DNA of 64,000 nt, taken from the NCBI GenBank assembly GCA_019925795.1, contig CM034314.1:79232780-79296779 (forward strand), read 5' to 3'. Numbering within the stretch: position 1 is the stretch's first letter; the number at the start of each line of letters is the position of its first letter. This stretch comes from Dendrobium chrysotoxum. Its lineage: Eukaryota > Streptophyta > Magnoliopsida > Asparagales > Orchidaceae. Of this stretch, positions 24,542 to 37,263 are shown piece after piece. The notes beneath the pieces were generated by a model. The model was given only the letters and a program-made list of their open reading frames with translations, was not told the DNA's origin and did no database searches. Position numbers and translations under genes: made by a program.

Positions 24542-27110
24542 AGTAGTATGCTATTGCCAAGGAAGCGACAATGAAATATCAAGAAGATGATTGTGAATAG
24601 CTTGTAGTTTGATTCCCAATATGATGGATCTAGTAGTGGATGTCATTTGGTGTCTTAGTAAGAGAACTCGGGAACCGATTGATAGATTTATTTTGAATGT
24701 TGATGAAGAGGAGAATATTAACTCTCAAACTGTTCCTCCTCTAATTGTTACAAATGAACTCAAGAGTAGAGTATGCTTAAACATTGCTAGGTGTTTCTAT
24801 TCAACGATATTAGGAATCCATTATGGATGATCATGCTTTGATCTTTTGGGAGTTATGGTTCAGGCCTAGAGCTTCCTAGTATGTATGAGTTAAGGATTTA
24901 GATATTACATGAGGAGGTCATGACAATGACAAGGATGATTGATGAAGTGAAGGAGAGTTGGGTTGAGATACGAGTGATCATAACGTTAGATGACTGGTCA
25001 AATATTCGATAGAGGAGCATCATCAACTTCCTTGTTAACAATTCTTATGGTATTGTATTTCTAAAATCAATTGATGCTTTAACCTTTATGAAGGATGCAT
25101 AATTGTTGTTTCAAATGTTAGATGAGATTGTTGATAAAATGGTAAAGACATTAGTTGTTCAAGTCGTTATAGGTATTATAAGTGCCTACAATGTGCAACG
25201 AGAATATTAATGGAGAAGAGAAATTACTTCTATTGGACTGCATATGCTACTCACTATATTAATTTATTGCTTAAGAGATTAGAATAGTTGTCACAATACA
25301 AATCTGTTTTGTTAAAGGAAAAAAATAGTAAATAATTCCATTTATAATCACTCTTGGGTGCATAGTTTGATGAAGAAGTTCACTGATAAAAAAATTATTT
25401 GGCCTTCAGTCACTAGATTTGCCACTGTATTTTAATTTTGCAAATATTTAAGGAGTTAAGATAGTCTCTAGAATCAATTTTTGCTTCTAAAGAATGAGAT
25501 AAATGTACTTGGGAAAAAATTAGAAGTGAAATAAGTGAAGAAGATTGTTATGAAAGAATATTCTTTTTGTAGTGTAAATTATACTTTGAAGATAGCGAGA
25601 TCTTTAGTTAATGTACTAATAATGATTGATGGTGAGAATACTCCAACTGTGAGATTTATCAGCGAAGCTATGATTAAAGCTAACTAGGACATAACAAAAG
25701 ATTTGGAAGAACAAGAAAATGCTTATAAAGAAATTTGAGAAATTATAGATGAAAAATGGGATCGTTAGTTACACCAACATTTATATGCTGCTGCATATTA
25801 CTTGAACCTCTGATTTCATTATGATAAGTTATACCAACACTTATATGCTGCTGCATATTACTTGAACCTCTAATTTCATTATGATACTGATTTTCATGTA
25901 GATAAAGAGCTTAAAATGATTTATATACATACATGGATAGACTTATTCCTAAAATTAACTATCTCAAAGCAAATGATCAACTTGATGATTTTTATTTAAT
26001 GAATGAAATGTTTGTATTTAGAGCAGCTCAAGTATGTTTCAAAACATATTCTTCCGTTAAATTTGCAGCATTTATATTTTTAAATTTAAATATTTATGTT
26101 AAGCTTTCTACTTTAATATATATTTATAATTTATTTTTTTATTCCATATAGAATATTGGTGGGCTCAATTTAGAGAAAGTGTTCCTGAATTTAAAACTTT
26201 TGCGATTAAAGTTTTTAGCCTAACCTGTTGGGCTTTTGCATGTGAGCATAGTAACACTTATATGCTGCTGCATATTACTTGAACCTCTAATTTCATTATG
26301 ATAATAATTTTCATGTAGATTAAGAGCTTAAAATGATTTATATGCATACATGGATAGACTTATTCCTAAAAATAACTATCTCAAAGCAAATGATCAACTT
26401 GATGTTTTTATTTAATGAATGAAATATTTGTATTTAGAGCAGCTCAAGTATGTTTCAAAACATATTCTTCCGCTAAATTTGCAGCATTTATATTTTTAAA
26501 TTTAAATATTTATGTTTAAGCTTTCTACTTTAATATATATTTATAATTTATTTTTTTATTCCATATAGAATGTTGGTGGGCTCAATTTGGAGAAAGTGTT
26601 CATGAATTTAAAGCTTTTGCAATTAAAGTTTTTAGCCTAACCTGTTGGGCATTTGCATGTGAGCATGATTTGAATACTTTTAACAAATTTCATACTAAGA
26701 GTGGAATCGATTGACTGCATGATGTATGAACAAGCTGGTTTATGTTATGTTTAAAAAAAATTAAAGGATAAATACCTCAAATTACATAAGAAAGAAGTAT
26801 TGATGATGAACTGGATCATTTAATTGTTGATGACTTACTATCTGATGATAAATATATAACAGTTAAAATAATGAAGGTCTTGAAGTTGAAGCTGAATGAT
26901 ATAGTTATAATGATGAGGAGAATGGAAAAATCAATGTTGATATTGAATAGTATATTGAATTTAGAGTATCTTCTACTTCATAATTATACAAAAGTAAGAA
27001 GAAAAGTAGGGTTGGAGCTTAAAAAAAATTTAAAGATAATTTTAAGTATAATGGATTATTTTTGGTTATTAATTAGTTATTATTTTAAATTATATCTAAT
27101 GAACCGTTAA
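24542..27110 (+). pseudogene. hAT transposase, main part (DUF659 and dimerisation)
   Basis: After the solo LTR the frame resumes (AIAKEATMKYQEDD). 24710-24830 reads like the linker with 'CLNIARCFYSTILGIHYG'. 24900-25240 matches DUF659: ELRI, MIDEVKESW, 'IITLDDWSNIR', 'SIINFLVNNSYGIVFLKSI', 'LLFQMLDEIVDKM' and a QREYLMEKRNYFYWT region. 25400 reads VTRFATV. At 26150 and again near 26570 is the C-terminal hAT dimerisation region (WWAQF, FAIKVFSLTCWAFACEH), duplicated. Many stops and frameshifts: a dead element. Confidence 0.8.
25837..26670. repeat. 417-bp tandem duplication in the hAT pseudogene
   Basis: Two units of about 417 bases, 25837-26253 and 26254-26670, are nearly identical. The anchor 'acacttatatgctgctgc' occurs at both starts. 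Each unit carries one copy of the hAT dimerisation segment. A further ~58-base partial unit precedes the first (about 25771-25828), so the region grew by repeated slippage or unequal exchange. Confidence 0.9.
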
Positions 27111-27539
27111 AATGGGTAAGAAAAAATATTATAGCTGAAAAAGATTATGAAGTTGACTTTGATATAAACTATGAGTATTCTTCTGAAGAACGCTAAAGTG
27201 AGGATGAGACAGTCTTAGTTCTTGATCCTCATAGCATATATAAGTTTTAAGTAATTGTATAATTTGAATATAGTTTCAAACTTTTGTATTATAACAACAT
27301 TTACTTTGAAATAAATAATTATGTTGACGATTTATTTCATTTTTTATCATTTTTATAAGTTATTTCTAAATTTTTTAATATTTTATTCTTTTGTTACGTG
27401 GCTTATGCCTCGATCTGTCTCGGGGCTTACACCTCGCCTTGCTAAGTTAAAACACCACGATTACCGATTTCGCTTTTTAAAACAATTTTATCAACATGTG
27501 TGTTGTTAATGATGATACCATTTTTTCTTTGTTGGGTAC

Positions 27540-30500
27540 ATTGGAGTTCTTATAGGTTTACATCCAAATATCCTTATTTTTTGAAGTAGATCAAGATTAT
27601 TCTTCCTTTGAAAAATAACAATATTTTATTTTGATTGTACTGCTTCCATGTTAAGAAATTATTTGAGATTTTCCAAGTTTTTATCTCAAATTATTTTGCT
27701 AGAAACCCTTTTAATTTAGTTAGCTCTTTCTTGAAGTCTCCTATTAATATAGTATTGCCAACATATATGATTTGAATCACCTTTTTTTTCTTAGGTGAGC
27801 ATTTAATAAAATGAGTGTGATTAGATTGACATCGATTGCATCTACACTTTTCAACATATTTGGAGAATCTACCAAGCCAAGCATGAGTTGATTCTTTGAG
27901 GCCATATAGAGTTTTTTTGAGTCTACATATTTTTTTTGGTGTTTCTTTGATTTTTCAATCTAGGTGGGATCCATGTTTACTTCCTCCTCAAGGTCCTCAT
28001 TAAAAAAACATTTTAAAGGTGAAATTAAGGTAGATGCTAGTCCAAATTTGCCACCCCAGAGAGAAAAACTTGAATATTGACAACGAAAGAGATGGTTTCT
28101 TGATAGTCAATACCATATGATTGAGTTTATTTTTTTGCAGTAAGTTTGGCATTAAATTTATCTATGCTGCCATATTACTTTATATTCGACTGTAAAGGTT
28201 CATTTGCATTAAAGAGATTTTTTCTAGTGAAAGTTTCGCAACTGCACTTTAGAAACTTCCCAAGTACCTTTCTTTTCTAAGGATATGATTTTTTTTTTCA
28301 TTATAACTTTTTTCTACTCGGGTTTTGAGAGCTTCATGTATATTGTTTGAAATATGTATTTTATTAAGATAGTCGGCAAAAGCACGAAATTCAAGTAAAA
28401 CACTTGCATTGGTCATGAAATCTTAAATTAGATGTTTGGTGGATGAACTCATCCATTTGCTTAAGGCAATACGACATTAGAGATATGTATCATCATCTAT
28501 ATAATTTTTTTTTTGCTAGTTTGTACTTCATTGATCCTTGAACTAAGTATGGTTTCTTGGATGTGTTGATACATTGATTTCTTCCCTTGAATTTTCTCTT
28601 TCCTAGCATATACACAATGCTCATTTTGCATAGGTTTGGGAATTGATAAGGTGATTAGGGAGTTTTCGGTTTTTGTAAGGCTTCAATAGGTTGGATATAT
28701 TGATAAGATGATGACAAAGTTTGTGGATTTGGTGAGGTTTTAATTTGTTGAACGAGGGAGAATGATAAATGTTTATTGTCCATGAATTTGATGAGAAGAT
28801 GTTGGATGGTTAAATAAGTTCTAACCTTTAAATTCTTGTTATTGAATTTACTCCCTTTGAACTTTGGATTTGAAGGGTGTTATGGTTGGTGTCGAGGAAA
28901 GTTATATCAATAGAATTGTAAATTTTTATAATGATCAGGGAATAGAATTTCTATCATTTATGATTTGAGGAGTATCCAATAATGATACATTTGATAGATT
29001 TAAGGGCTAATTTGGTTTGATGCTAAGAATGAATATGAATGAAGATTGAGCACTCAAAGTTTTGTGGGAGTAGAATAAATAAGTTTGGTCTTGGGAAATA
29101 AATGTAAAAGGGGCTTGAATAGGGGATTGAAATTTAAATGCACTGGAAAGGCATTCTATTAATGCGATATGAAGTTGTTCGTACAACTTTCATTAGCTAT
29201 ACTTAGGAACATTTATGAGGAGCTGATTATGTATCCACCTTTAAGTGCGTGTCTTTTTTCTTTCAACAGTCCTATTTTATTGAGGGACATAGACACAAGT
29301 GCTTTATGTAGAAAATAATTTCCTACGATGAGTCAAAGTATTTTTTTAATATTGTTGTTTTTTAGGACTTGTAATATTGGAATGAAATTGAGTGTGGATG
29401 GTGTTGAAATGTTTAAAATTTTTTCTTGCTTTAGAATTTGTTTTATTAATAAAATTCATGTGAGATGGGTATGATAATCGATTAAGAAAAAAACCATTTA
29501 AATCAAAATTTTTTTTTTTACTCTATATTGGCCCTGCACATCAATGTGGATTGCAACAAAATATTGGGAAAGTTTATATGTTTGATTGGGATAAGAACTG
29601 GTTGTGTGATTAACGCGATGTCAAATTTCGCAGTAAAGTCCTTTGAAATTTTTGTTAGTGAATGGGTAATAAATAATTTTTCATGATAAATAAAATTTGA
29701 TTGTCGTAGCTAATAGTGCCAAAGTTATACATCAATATCATTATTTAACATGTTTAGAATTTGAAGTGGGGGTTTTGATGGATGCACAATCTATTGTTTG
29801 CTATTGATTACTATTTTCAAGGTAGAGTCCTAAATGCATATCTATACAGCCGATCATCCTCCCTGATTTAAAGTTCTGAAATTGACAAAAATTAACAAAA
29901 ATTAGATGAGAGATTAGGTGAAAAACTTTTATGTTGAGTGAGTTTACTACTAAGTGATAGTAACTTCTAATTTATGCCAGACACTATATGTGCAAAGTTA
30001 AGCTTCAGATCTTTTAAGAGAATAATAGAAGTGTTGCAATCATTTTTTAGAGTTATCCATCTATAGTTCGAACATTTTAATTTTCAGAGTAGGATTGTTA
30101 GTGGAAGATATTTTAATCTCTTGTCAAATGATCTAATACTTACGAGTCTACCATCCAAGTATTATAGTTTTCTTTTTCTGTATTGGGGTATATGAGATTT
30201 AATCTGTTTAAGCAACTAATCATATATCGGTGTCTCGGTGATTTTCAATAATAAGCTTTTGCTTGGAGAATAGTTTTTTATCTTTGATTTGCTATTCACA
30301 ACTGAATAGGAAGGAGAGAGTTGTTACGACTTATCGTTATTGTTGTTTTTCTTTGGAATTTTCTAGTGTAATATTTTATCATGGATTTTTCGTTCTTTGG
30401 ATCTAGATTTTTCATTTGAGGTTGGTTTTCGGCATTGGAGTTGTTAGCTTCTTTAGCACTAGCTTCATCCTGATAACTATCACCATCTTTTTTCTAGCAA

Positions 30501-30540
30501 GATCTTTTACATATGCTTTCTCATTCTTGCTAGACAAAGA
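27540..30540 (-). pseudogene. Ty1/copia pol remnant
   Basis: Read on the minus strand from 30540 down, with many frameshifts. A gag-pol spacer is followed by 'SFSPNLSSNF'-like protease/pre-integrase words. Integrase C-terminal words come next near 29.0 kb (KSIKCIIIGYSSNHK, IDITFLDTN). RT follows: 'KLTAKK.TQSYGIDYQET' near 28.1 kb, then LYGLKESTHAWLGRFSKYVEK, 'IIYVGNTILIGD' (decayed catalytic Y-V-D-D) and 'LTKLKGFLAK.FEIK' near 27.7 kb. Domain order integrase-RT is that of copia. No LTRs were delimited. Confidence 0.75.
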
Positions 30541-30747
30541 TTGATCTTAAGTTTTGGTGAAAGGCTTGTTTGCTTCGAGGAGGGATTATATTTTGAAGGA
30601 CTCATTAGGCTCTTAGGGAGTATAATGTTAATGTCTTTAATACCATCTTGAAAATTAAAATGAAAAAAAAAAAGAGTGGAAATGAGAGATTTTATGAGTA
30701 AATTTTATCTTTTTATTCTATGTTAATGTTGCTATCATCTATGTTAA

Positions 30748-31343
30748 TGTCTTGCTACCTCGGTTCTATTGTTCAAAGTGATGGTGAAATAGATGGGGAT
30801 ATTATTCGTAGAATTCAAGTTGGTTGGTTGAAGTAGAGTACTACATCAGGCTTGTTGTGTGATAGAAAAATACCCCTCATACTTAAGGAAAAATTCTATA
30901 GGATAGTGGTGAGACCTATAATGCTTTATGGTGTAGAATGTTGGCCATTAAAAGAGAAGCATAAAATTAAGTTAATTATTGTAGAGATGAGGATGCTCAG
31001 ATGGATGAGTCACTTTACTCTTAGAGATAGAATGCAAAATGAATATATATGTTAAAAGGTTGGAGTGGCTCTGGTGGCAGATGAGTTAGAGAGAGTCGCC
31101 TTAGAGGTTTTGTCACATAAAACGTCGGCCTTCCAATGACTCGATTAGGAGAGTAGATGTATTAGATTTGGCCTATGCTAAAAGGGGTAGAAGTAAACCT
31201 AAAAAGACTTGATTAGGAAGTATTATAAATGACTTTTTTTATTAGATTTGAATTAGAATTTGGCTCTTAAGAGGTCACAATGGAGAAAAAAGATTCAAGT
31301 TGCCGACTCCATGTAGTGGGATAAATGCTTGATGTTGTTGTTG
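30748..31343 (+). pseudogene. RTE LINE copy 1 (3' end only)
   Basis: 5'-truncated copy. It starts near CYLGSIVQSDGEIDGD and continues through 'LLCDRKIPLILKEKFYRIV', 'RPIMLYGVECWPLKEKHKIK' and 'EMRMLRWMSHFTLRDRM'. These are the conserved C-terminal blocks of plant RTE-type LINE proteins. It ends with the family tail 'ttgccgactccatgtagtgggata', then TTG repeats. It is followed head-to-tail by copy 2 and bracketed by a TATTCTATG(T/C)TAA motif at 30714 and 31344. Confidence 0.85.
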
Positions 31344-31369
31344 TATTCTATGCTAAAAAAGGTCATTAA

Positions 31370-32004
31370 AAAGATTTAGTGGGGAGATTGTGACTTTGGG
31401 CGATCAAGTCATTAAAAAGATACATTTTAGATATATTAGGTTTATTGTTCAAAGTGATGGTGAAATAGATGGGAATATTATTAGTAGAATTCAAGTTGGA
31501 TGGTTGAAGTAGAGGAATGCATTGGGCTTGTTGTGTGATAGAAAAGTACCTCTCAAACTTAAGGGAAATTCTATAAGATGGTGGCGAGACCTACAATGCT
31601 TTTTGGCGCAAAATGCTGGACATTAAAAGAGAAGCATAAAATTAAGTGTTACAGAGATGAGAATGCTCAGATAGATGAATGACTTTAATCTTAGAGACAG
31701 AATGCGAAACGAGTATATACGTGAAAAGGTTGGAGTAGCTTCAGTGATAGATAATATTAGAGAGAGTCGCCTTATATTGTTTATTCACATAATATGCTTG
31801 CTTTCCGATGACCCAATTAGGAGAGTAGATGTTTTAGATTTAACATATGTTAAGAAAGGTAGAGGTAGACCTAAAAAGGCTTGGTTAGAAAGTATTAAAA
31901 ATGAATATTTTATTATATTTGGATAATAATTTGACTAGGACAAGGAGAAAAAAATTCATGTTGCCGACTCCATTAATGAGATAAAGGATTGATGTTATTG
32001 TTGT
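31370..32004 (+). pseudogene. RTE LINE copy 2 (3' end only)
   Basis: Same part of the RTE protein as copy 1, beginning a little earlier (LGDQVIKKIHFRYIR). It includes 'NEYIREKVGVASV', 'DPIRRVDVLDLTYVKKGRG' and 'RPKKAWLESIKNE' near its end. It ends in the same GC-rich tail followed by TTG/TTA repeats. It has frameshifts in the middle. A TATTCTAAGTTAA motif follows at 32005, like those before and after copy 1. Confidence 0.85.
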
Positions 32005-32079
32005 TATTCTAAGTTAACAAAAGAAGAGAAATTGTATATAAATGGGTGGAGAAATTATTATCCACGAAAGAAACAATTA

Positions 32080-33465
32080 TATTTAAGAAAAGAGATGAAC
32101 ATCTCAACACTTATAAGAATGGATATAGTAAAATCCAGGTTGATTATTTTTTTATGAGAAAAATAGATCGTTTAGATTGCAAAGATTGTAAAGTTATTCT
32201 GAGTGAAAGTTTATGTACCCAATACCGCTTATTAGTTTTGGACTTTAAGATGAAGGGGCATAAAATAAAAAATAAAGTAAATCGTTGTTTTAGGATTAAA
32301 TGGGGGCATTTAAAGAATATTAATAAAAATATTTTTGAGAGTAAGATTCTTGATCTTAAAATTTTATGTGTGCACGAGGAAGCTAATATTATATAGGAAA
32401 GATAGCTAGTGATATTATGAATATTCCAAAAGATGTGTTTGAAGTATCCAAGGGAAAAGCTCCTAATAGTAAAAATAGTTGGTGGTGGAATCAAAATGTG
32501 CAAAAAAAGATAAAAAATAAAAAGTTTTGTTATAAAAATTAGTTTAACTGTAAAATTTTGATAATTGGGGAAGATATAAAGAGGCCTGTAAGGAGTCTAA
32601 GAAAGCAATATGCAATGCAAAAATAAAAGCTTTTAATGATTTATATAATAGATTAGATACTAAGGAGGGTGAAATATATGCGTATAAGTTAGCTAAACAA
32701 AAAGATATGAGTATTAAAGATTTAGTTCAAGTGAAGTGTATTAAGGATGAAGATCAAAAGTGCTTTCATTAGAAGAGGATATTCAACAAAGGTGGATGAG
32801 ATATTTTGCTAAACTTTTCAATGAAGACTGTGATAATGCGATTGACTTTAACAACCTTAGCACCCTAAATGAAAATAAAGATTTTTATTTTTATCGGCGT
32901 ATTAGTAAAATCGAAGTTAAAGAGGCTTTAAAGAAAATAAAGTGTGGAAAAGCTGTTGGTCCTGATGATATTCCAATAGAGGTGTGGAAATGCTTAGGAG
33001 ATGAAGGAATTTCTTGGCTTACTAAACTTTTTAATATTATTTTGAAGACTAACAAGGTGCCACATTAGTGGAAAATGAGTGCGTTGATTCCTATTTTTAA
33101 GAATAAAGGTGATGCACAAGATTGTGTGAATTATAAAGGAATTAATTTAACGTGTCATATTTTAAAACTATGGGAGAGAGTTATGGAGCATAGGATGCGG
33201 CGTGATACTAATGTTTCTCAAAATCAATTTGGATTCATGCTAGGTTGGTCTACTATGGAAGCTATACATTTATTGAGAGGTTTGATGGAGAAGTATAGAG
33301 AGAATAAGGAGGATTTACATATGATTTTTATAGATTTAGAGAAAGCATATGATAAAGTTCTAAGATAAGTGCTATGGAGAGTTCTACATAAGAAATGGGT
33401 TAATAATGCTCATATTCAAGTCATTAAGGTTATGTATGCAGGAGCTGTTACTTGTGTTCAAACAC
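32080..33465 (+). pseudogene. RTE LINE copy 3, 5' part (endonuclease end and RT)
   Basis: Begins inside the endonuclease domain (KKRDEHLNTYKNGYSKIQVD, then 'CKDCKVILSESLCTQYRLL'). The linker follows (SWWWNQNVQKKIKNK). RT starts with 'GKAVGPDDIPIEVWKCLGD', 'WKMSALIPIFKNKGDAQDC', 'NQFGFMLGWSTMEAIHLL' and 'MIFIDLEKAYDKVLR'. In-frame stops lie at 33066-33068 and 33366-33368. RT is cut at 33465 by a 3.8-kb insertion and resumes at 37264. Role in the family: target-primed reverse transcription. Confidence 0.9.
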
Positions 33466-34276
33466 TGTTGACTATAAAAAAAAAGAGGAGGAAATTTCGA
33501 ATTAGTGCGAAGCAACGCACCTGCCTCCAAGCCGGCCCCACCTCATGCAGTTTGCTACCAAACAAAGCTATTGTTCGCTCAAAAATAAGGTAACCACCAG
33601 CTCATTTCCATAAAGCGATTGGCAAGAGCAATCAGAGGAAGCAATCGAACTCCTTCCTCGCCCATCTCTCTATATTGCATGCAGACAGAAGCCGAAGCCC
33701 CAACGTTTTTGCCTCTCACACGACCGACCCGACGCCTTAACCTTCGAATCCGACGCCCCAAGCCTTCGAATCCGACAACTCAAGCTTCCGACTCTGACGC
33801 CCTAGCCTCTGCTCACGTCCGACGCCACAGTCCGCCGCCGATCCCATCGCCCTCTCTATCCCACCCGCAGCCGAATCCCAAACCAGACCCCACACGCCGA
33901 TTCCAGCACCTCCATACTCTCAGTCCGTCGCCGATCCCGTCTCATCCGACGCCCTAGCCCCAACCTACGCCGATCAATCTGAAGTCCAGCCTCTGGACCA
34001 ATTCCGGAACACCTTTGCGTGCTCCATCTTCTTTGCCGTGAGTATTATACAGAAAGGAGTTGAGTTTAGTTTGATCACCTTTAAAGCAAAGACAGGGTAT
34101 TGTCTATAATCATATTGATTTGCAAATTAATGACTGTAATTAACTGTCTAAATAATAAAAAAATAATAATAAATATTAATTACAATTATTATGTAAAAAA
34201 AGCAAAACATGTATCCAAGATCTGCGATCTTAAATTTGACCGAAGATATACAAGTTCAAGTGAAGACCTCACGCTG

Positions 34277-34475
34277 TCGACTTTAAGTCCGGCCGATATG
34301 GTTTTAATTCGAAGGCCCCACACAGTCGATCTTAGATCCTGGTGGGATGATTTAAAAGTTGAAAACCCGCGCCATTGATCTTAGATCTGGGTGGATGGTT
34401 TTAAATTTGAAGACCCCAGGCCATTGTATCTTAGATCCGGCCGGGAAGAACATGGCCGCCTACCTTAGGTCCGGG
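34277..34475. repeat. 49-bp minisatellite, about four units
   Basis: Four consecutive degenerate units share the pattern 'gatcttagatcyggvtggg', then 'ttttaaatttgaa', then 'accccaggccatt', at about 49-base spacing. The last unit is truncated. It lies within the 3.8-kb insertion. Confidence 0.7.
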
Positions 34476-35579
34476 TGTGAAGAAACTATAGCAAATGCCG
34501 TCCCGATTTCCCCCGGTGGGGAGGGGACATCGGAAGGCTGCCGAAATTGTCTCAGATATTTAAAGGACAATTCAATTTGAACATTAATTCAATTAAAATG
34601 TTAAAATTGATTTTTTAAATATTAATTAAAACTGATTTAGTTAAATAATATTTAATAGAACTTAATTGATAAACAATTAATTGAAAACAACTAATTAATT
34701 GGAATTTATTATGAGCATTAGAGTTCTCTACATCATCTAATGCATGAAAGTTGAGAGGTTGCAAATACTTGTCCTCCAAGCTCTTTAATGACCTTTGCAA
34801 TCAGCATTGCATTAAGTTCATTTTACTACCAAAAATTTATATAAGCCAAATGGGTGAGCATGTTATTCCATTTACTTTTATCATTCTTCTTATCATTCTC
34901 TCAAATGTCATCCAACATAAATGAGAACTTTTTGGGCATCATTTTTTGTCCAAAAAATTATCTTGAAGTGCTTCAAATGTCTCCAAATGAGATCTCTCTT
35001 TAAAGAGATTCCAACATATGTAACATTGAGTGGAAAAAGTTTGAATTGTTGTGGCATTTTAAATGCTATTCCCCTTTGAGATATTAGAAGTCTCTGACTG
35101 TCAAAACCTCGCCTCTCTTTTTTTAATTAATGAAATAACAAGACTTGCAACAAATCATCTCATCTCCCCCATCAACTTAGAGATGATTTCTGATCACTTA
35201 ATATAGATTAATTTGAAATTAATTGACTATTCAAAATTAATTAAACAATTAAAATTAATCGAATAGCATTTTAAATTCGAAAGTTTTGAAATATAAGAGC
35301 ATCTCAAATCGTAGAGTTACATAAATACGAGAGCAATTTTAAAATATGGTAAATCAATGCTGGAAAATAATAATTTTAACTACTGCAGGTAGAACAAAGA
35401 ATTGGAAGCGTGTAAAAAGCGACAAAACAGTGCTAAAGTAAAGTAACGAAATACTGCAGTAAGAAAAAACTACAAATACAAAACAACGAGCATACTACTG
35501 AAAAAGCTAGGGTAGAAAACAACCATTGGCAAGTATCAAAACTACAATCTAGTGTCAAACTAGCAAACAACTACAAAAC

Positions 35580-36780
35580 ATCTGGGCTACTTCTAAATGA
35601 AGCAGTAAGACTCGTGTGTTATGAAACTTCTAAATGAATGACCCTAGATTCAAAATTCAAATTATTAGGTAGCCTTGTTTATAAGAACTAGGTTGTAAGA
35701 CCCATCTCCTGGCCACTTCTAATGGAAGCCGTTAGTCCGACCTCTGAGGAAAATGTTTAGGTGATAACACAACCCTAGTCCCCTCACCTGGGCATCCTAG
35801 TTTATAGGGCTTGGCTGTAAGACCCACAACTCGGGCCACTTAGCTTACTGTGCTAGGTCATAAGACCCATCATTAGACAACTTTTAAGGAAGCAATAGGA
35901 CCTACCCAACTAAAATCTTTGGGCTACCCTTAGTAGAGGTCGTAAGTCCCACTAACGGGGCTACTTTATAATGAAAGTCATAAGTCCCTACCCAAATCTA
36001 ATCACACGGATATTTTTTGTTGAAAAATCAAGGCAAAAAGCCTCATGAGAGAATTTCATCTTTAAGTAATGCTTTGAAATACAATATTTACGATACTAAG
36101 CCCATTTTGAAAGCATGTGAAATTTCTATCATAAATTCCTCTACAAAACACATAAAAGCACTGACAGTTATTCAGTGCACTGGGCGTCATAGTCTATAGG
36201 ATTAGGTTGTAAGACTCGCTATCGGGCAACTTCTAAGTGAAGTCGTAAGACCTACATTTTAGGAAAATTGCTAAACAAATTATAATGATCCTAAACCCCA
36301 AACAATCCACTTCAAACCAGTAGGCATCATAGTCTATAGGATTAGGTTGTAAGACCCGCCAACGGACAACCTCTAAGGGAAGTAATAAGCCTTCCATTTT
36401 AGAAAAATTACTAAATAAATTGCAATAACCCTAAAATCCAAACAATTAAATTCAAATTCATGGGTATCTTATTCTAAAGGATTAAGTTGTAAGACCCGCT
36501 TTCAGACAACTTCATAAGGGAAGTCATAAGTCCTACCCCAAATCCCAAACAAAATCCTCAGGTAGCCTTGCTGTAGAGTTATGTTGTAAGACCCATCTTT
36601 GGACAACTCATAAATAGAGTCGTAAGCCCCACTCCAAATTAAACCTACGGGCTACTTTCTATGAAAGCCATAAGTCCAGACCCAAATTCAAACACCTGGG
36701 CTACTTCCAAAAGATTTCGTAAGACCCGCTTCAGTTCAAACTTCTGTGTAACTTCTAAATGAAGTTATAAAATCCCAAAT
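35580..36780. repeat. Field of degenerate ~100-140-bp repeats
   Basis: The phrase 'gttgtaagacccgc' followed by 'ggacaacttctaagggaag' and 'tcgtaag' recurs at about 35.70, 35.81, 36.21, 36.34, 36.48 and 36.58 kb, the middle copies about 137 bases apart. No coding frame. These repeats make up the right half of the 3.8-kb insertion. Confidence 0.75.
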
Positions 36781-37263
36781 CAAATTAACTTCTCGGTATT
36801 ATAATAGATGTAAACCTCAAAATCTCTAAGAAAATTAAATCTCACATTTAACCACCTCAGTCTACTTGAGATCCCTGAGAGGAGCAACCCATCGCTGCTA
36901 ATCAGATTCCCTGGACACTGCAATCAATGATTGTTAGTGTTGGTAGATTAAAACTACGGTATACCCAGGAAGACGAAACTATGGGATCTTGATCGGGTTT
37001 ACCTCTAATTTTCTCATAATTGAGATTAAAATCACCTAAAATTTATTCATCTTTAATCGAGAGTTCTCTCTTATGTGTTAAGAGGGGTAATTAACTATGA
37101 GTGCTTGCACTCATGGGAAGTATGGATCCCAGATCTAATTAAACCCTGCCACTATCCTCAGGGAAAATCTGGTTTATTATAATCTGACTTAAGAGAAATG
37201 GAATCCTATGTCTGCAAAGCTGGATTCATGCATTCGTGCCATTTTTCTTGAGCCAACAAACGC

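Larger units (their letters stand above)
33466..37258. mobile_element. 3.8-kb TG...CA insertion in RTE copy 3
   Basis: The RTE frame is split exactly here. The insertion starts TGTTGACT and ends AGCCAACA, and is flanked by AACAC (33461-33465) and AACGC (37259-37263), a 5-bp duplication with one mismatch. The uninterrupted RTE copy at 62.7 kb reads straight through (TTCAAACACAAGG), confirming the insertion site. TGTTG...CAACA ends and a 5-bp duplication fit an LTR element: a very long solo LTR, or a non-autonomous one. It has no pol domain. It contains a GC-rich block (33.6-34.05 kb) ending in a donor-like 'gccgtgagt', a 49-bp minisatellite and a field of ~137-bp repeats. Confidence 0.75.

Noticed and set aside
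32144..32503. 119-codon minus-strand frame
   Set aside because: It is antisense to the RTE endonuclease/linker region, which is supported on the plus strand by conserved blocks.
33619..33957. 112-codon Pro/Ser/Arg-rich frame, considered as the missing first exon of S2P or another gene
   Set aside because: It lies inside the 3.8-kb element inserted in an RTE, and its residues do not resemble the S2P N-terminus. It may still be a captured exon, noted in findings.
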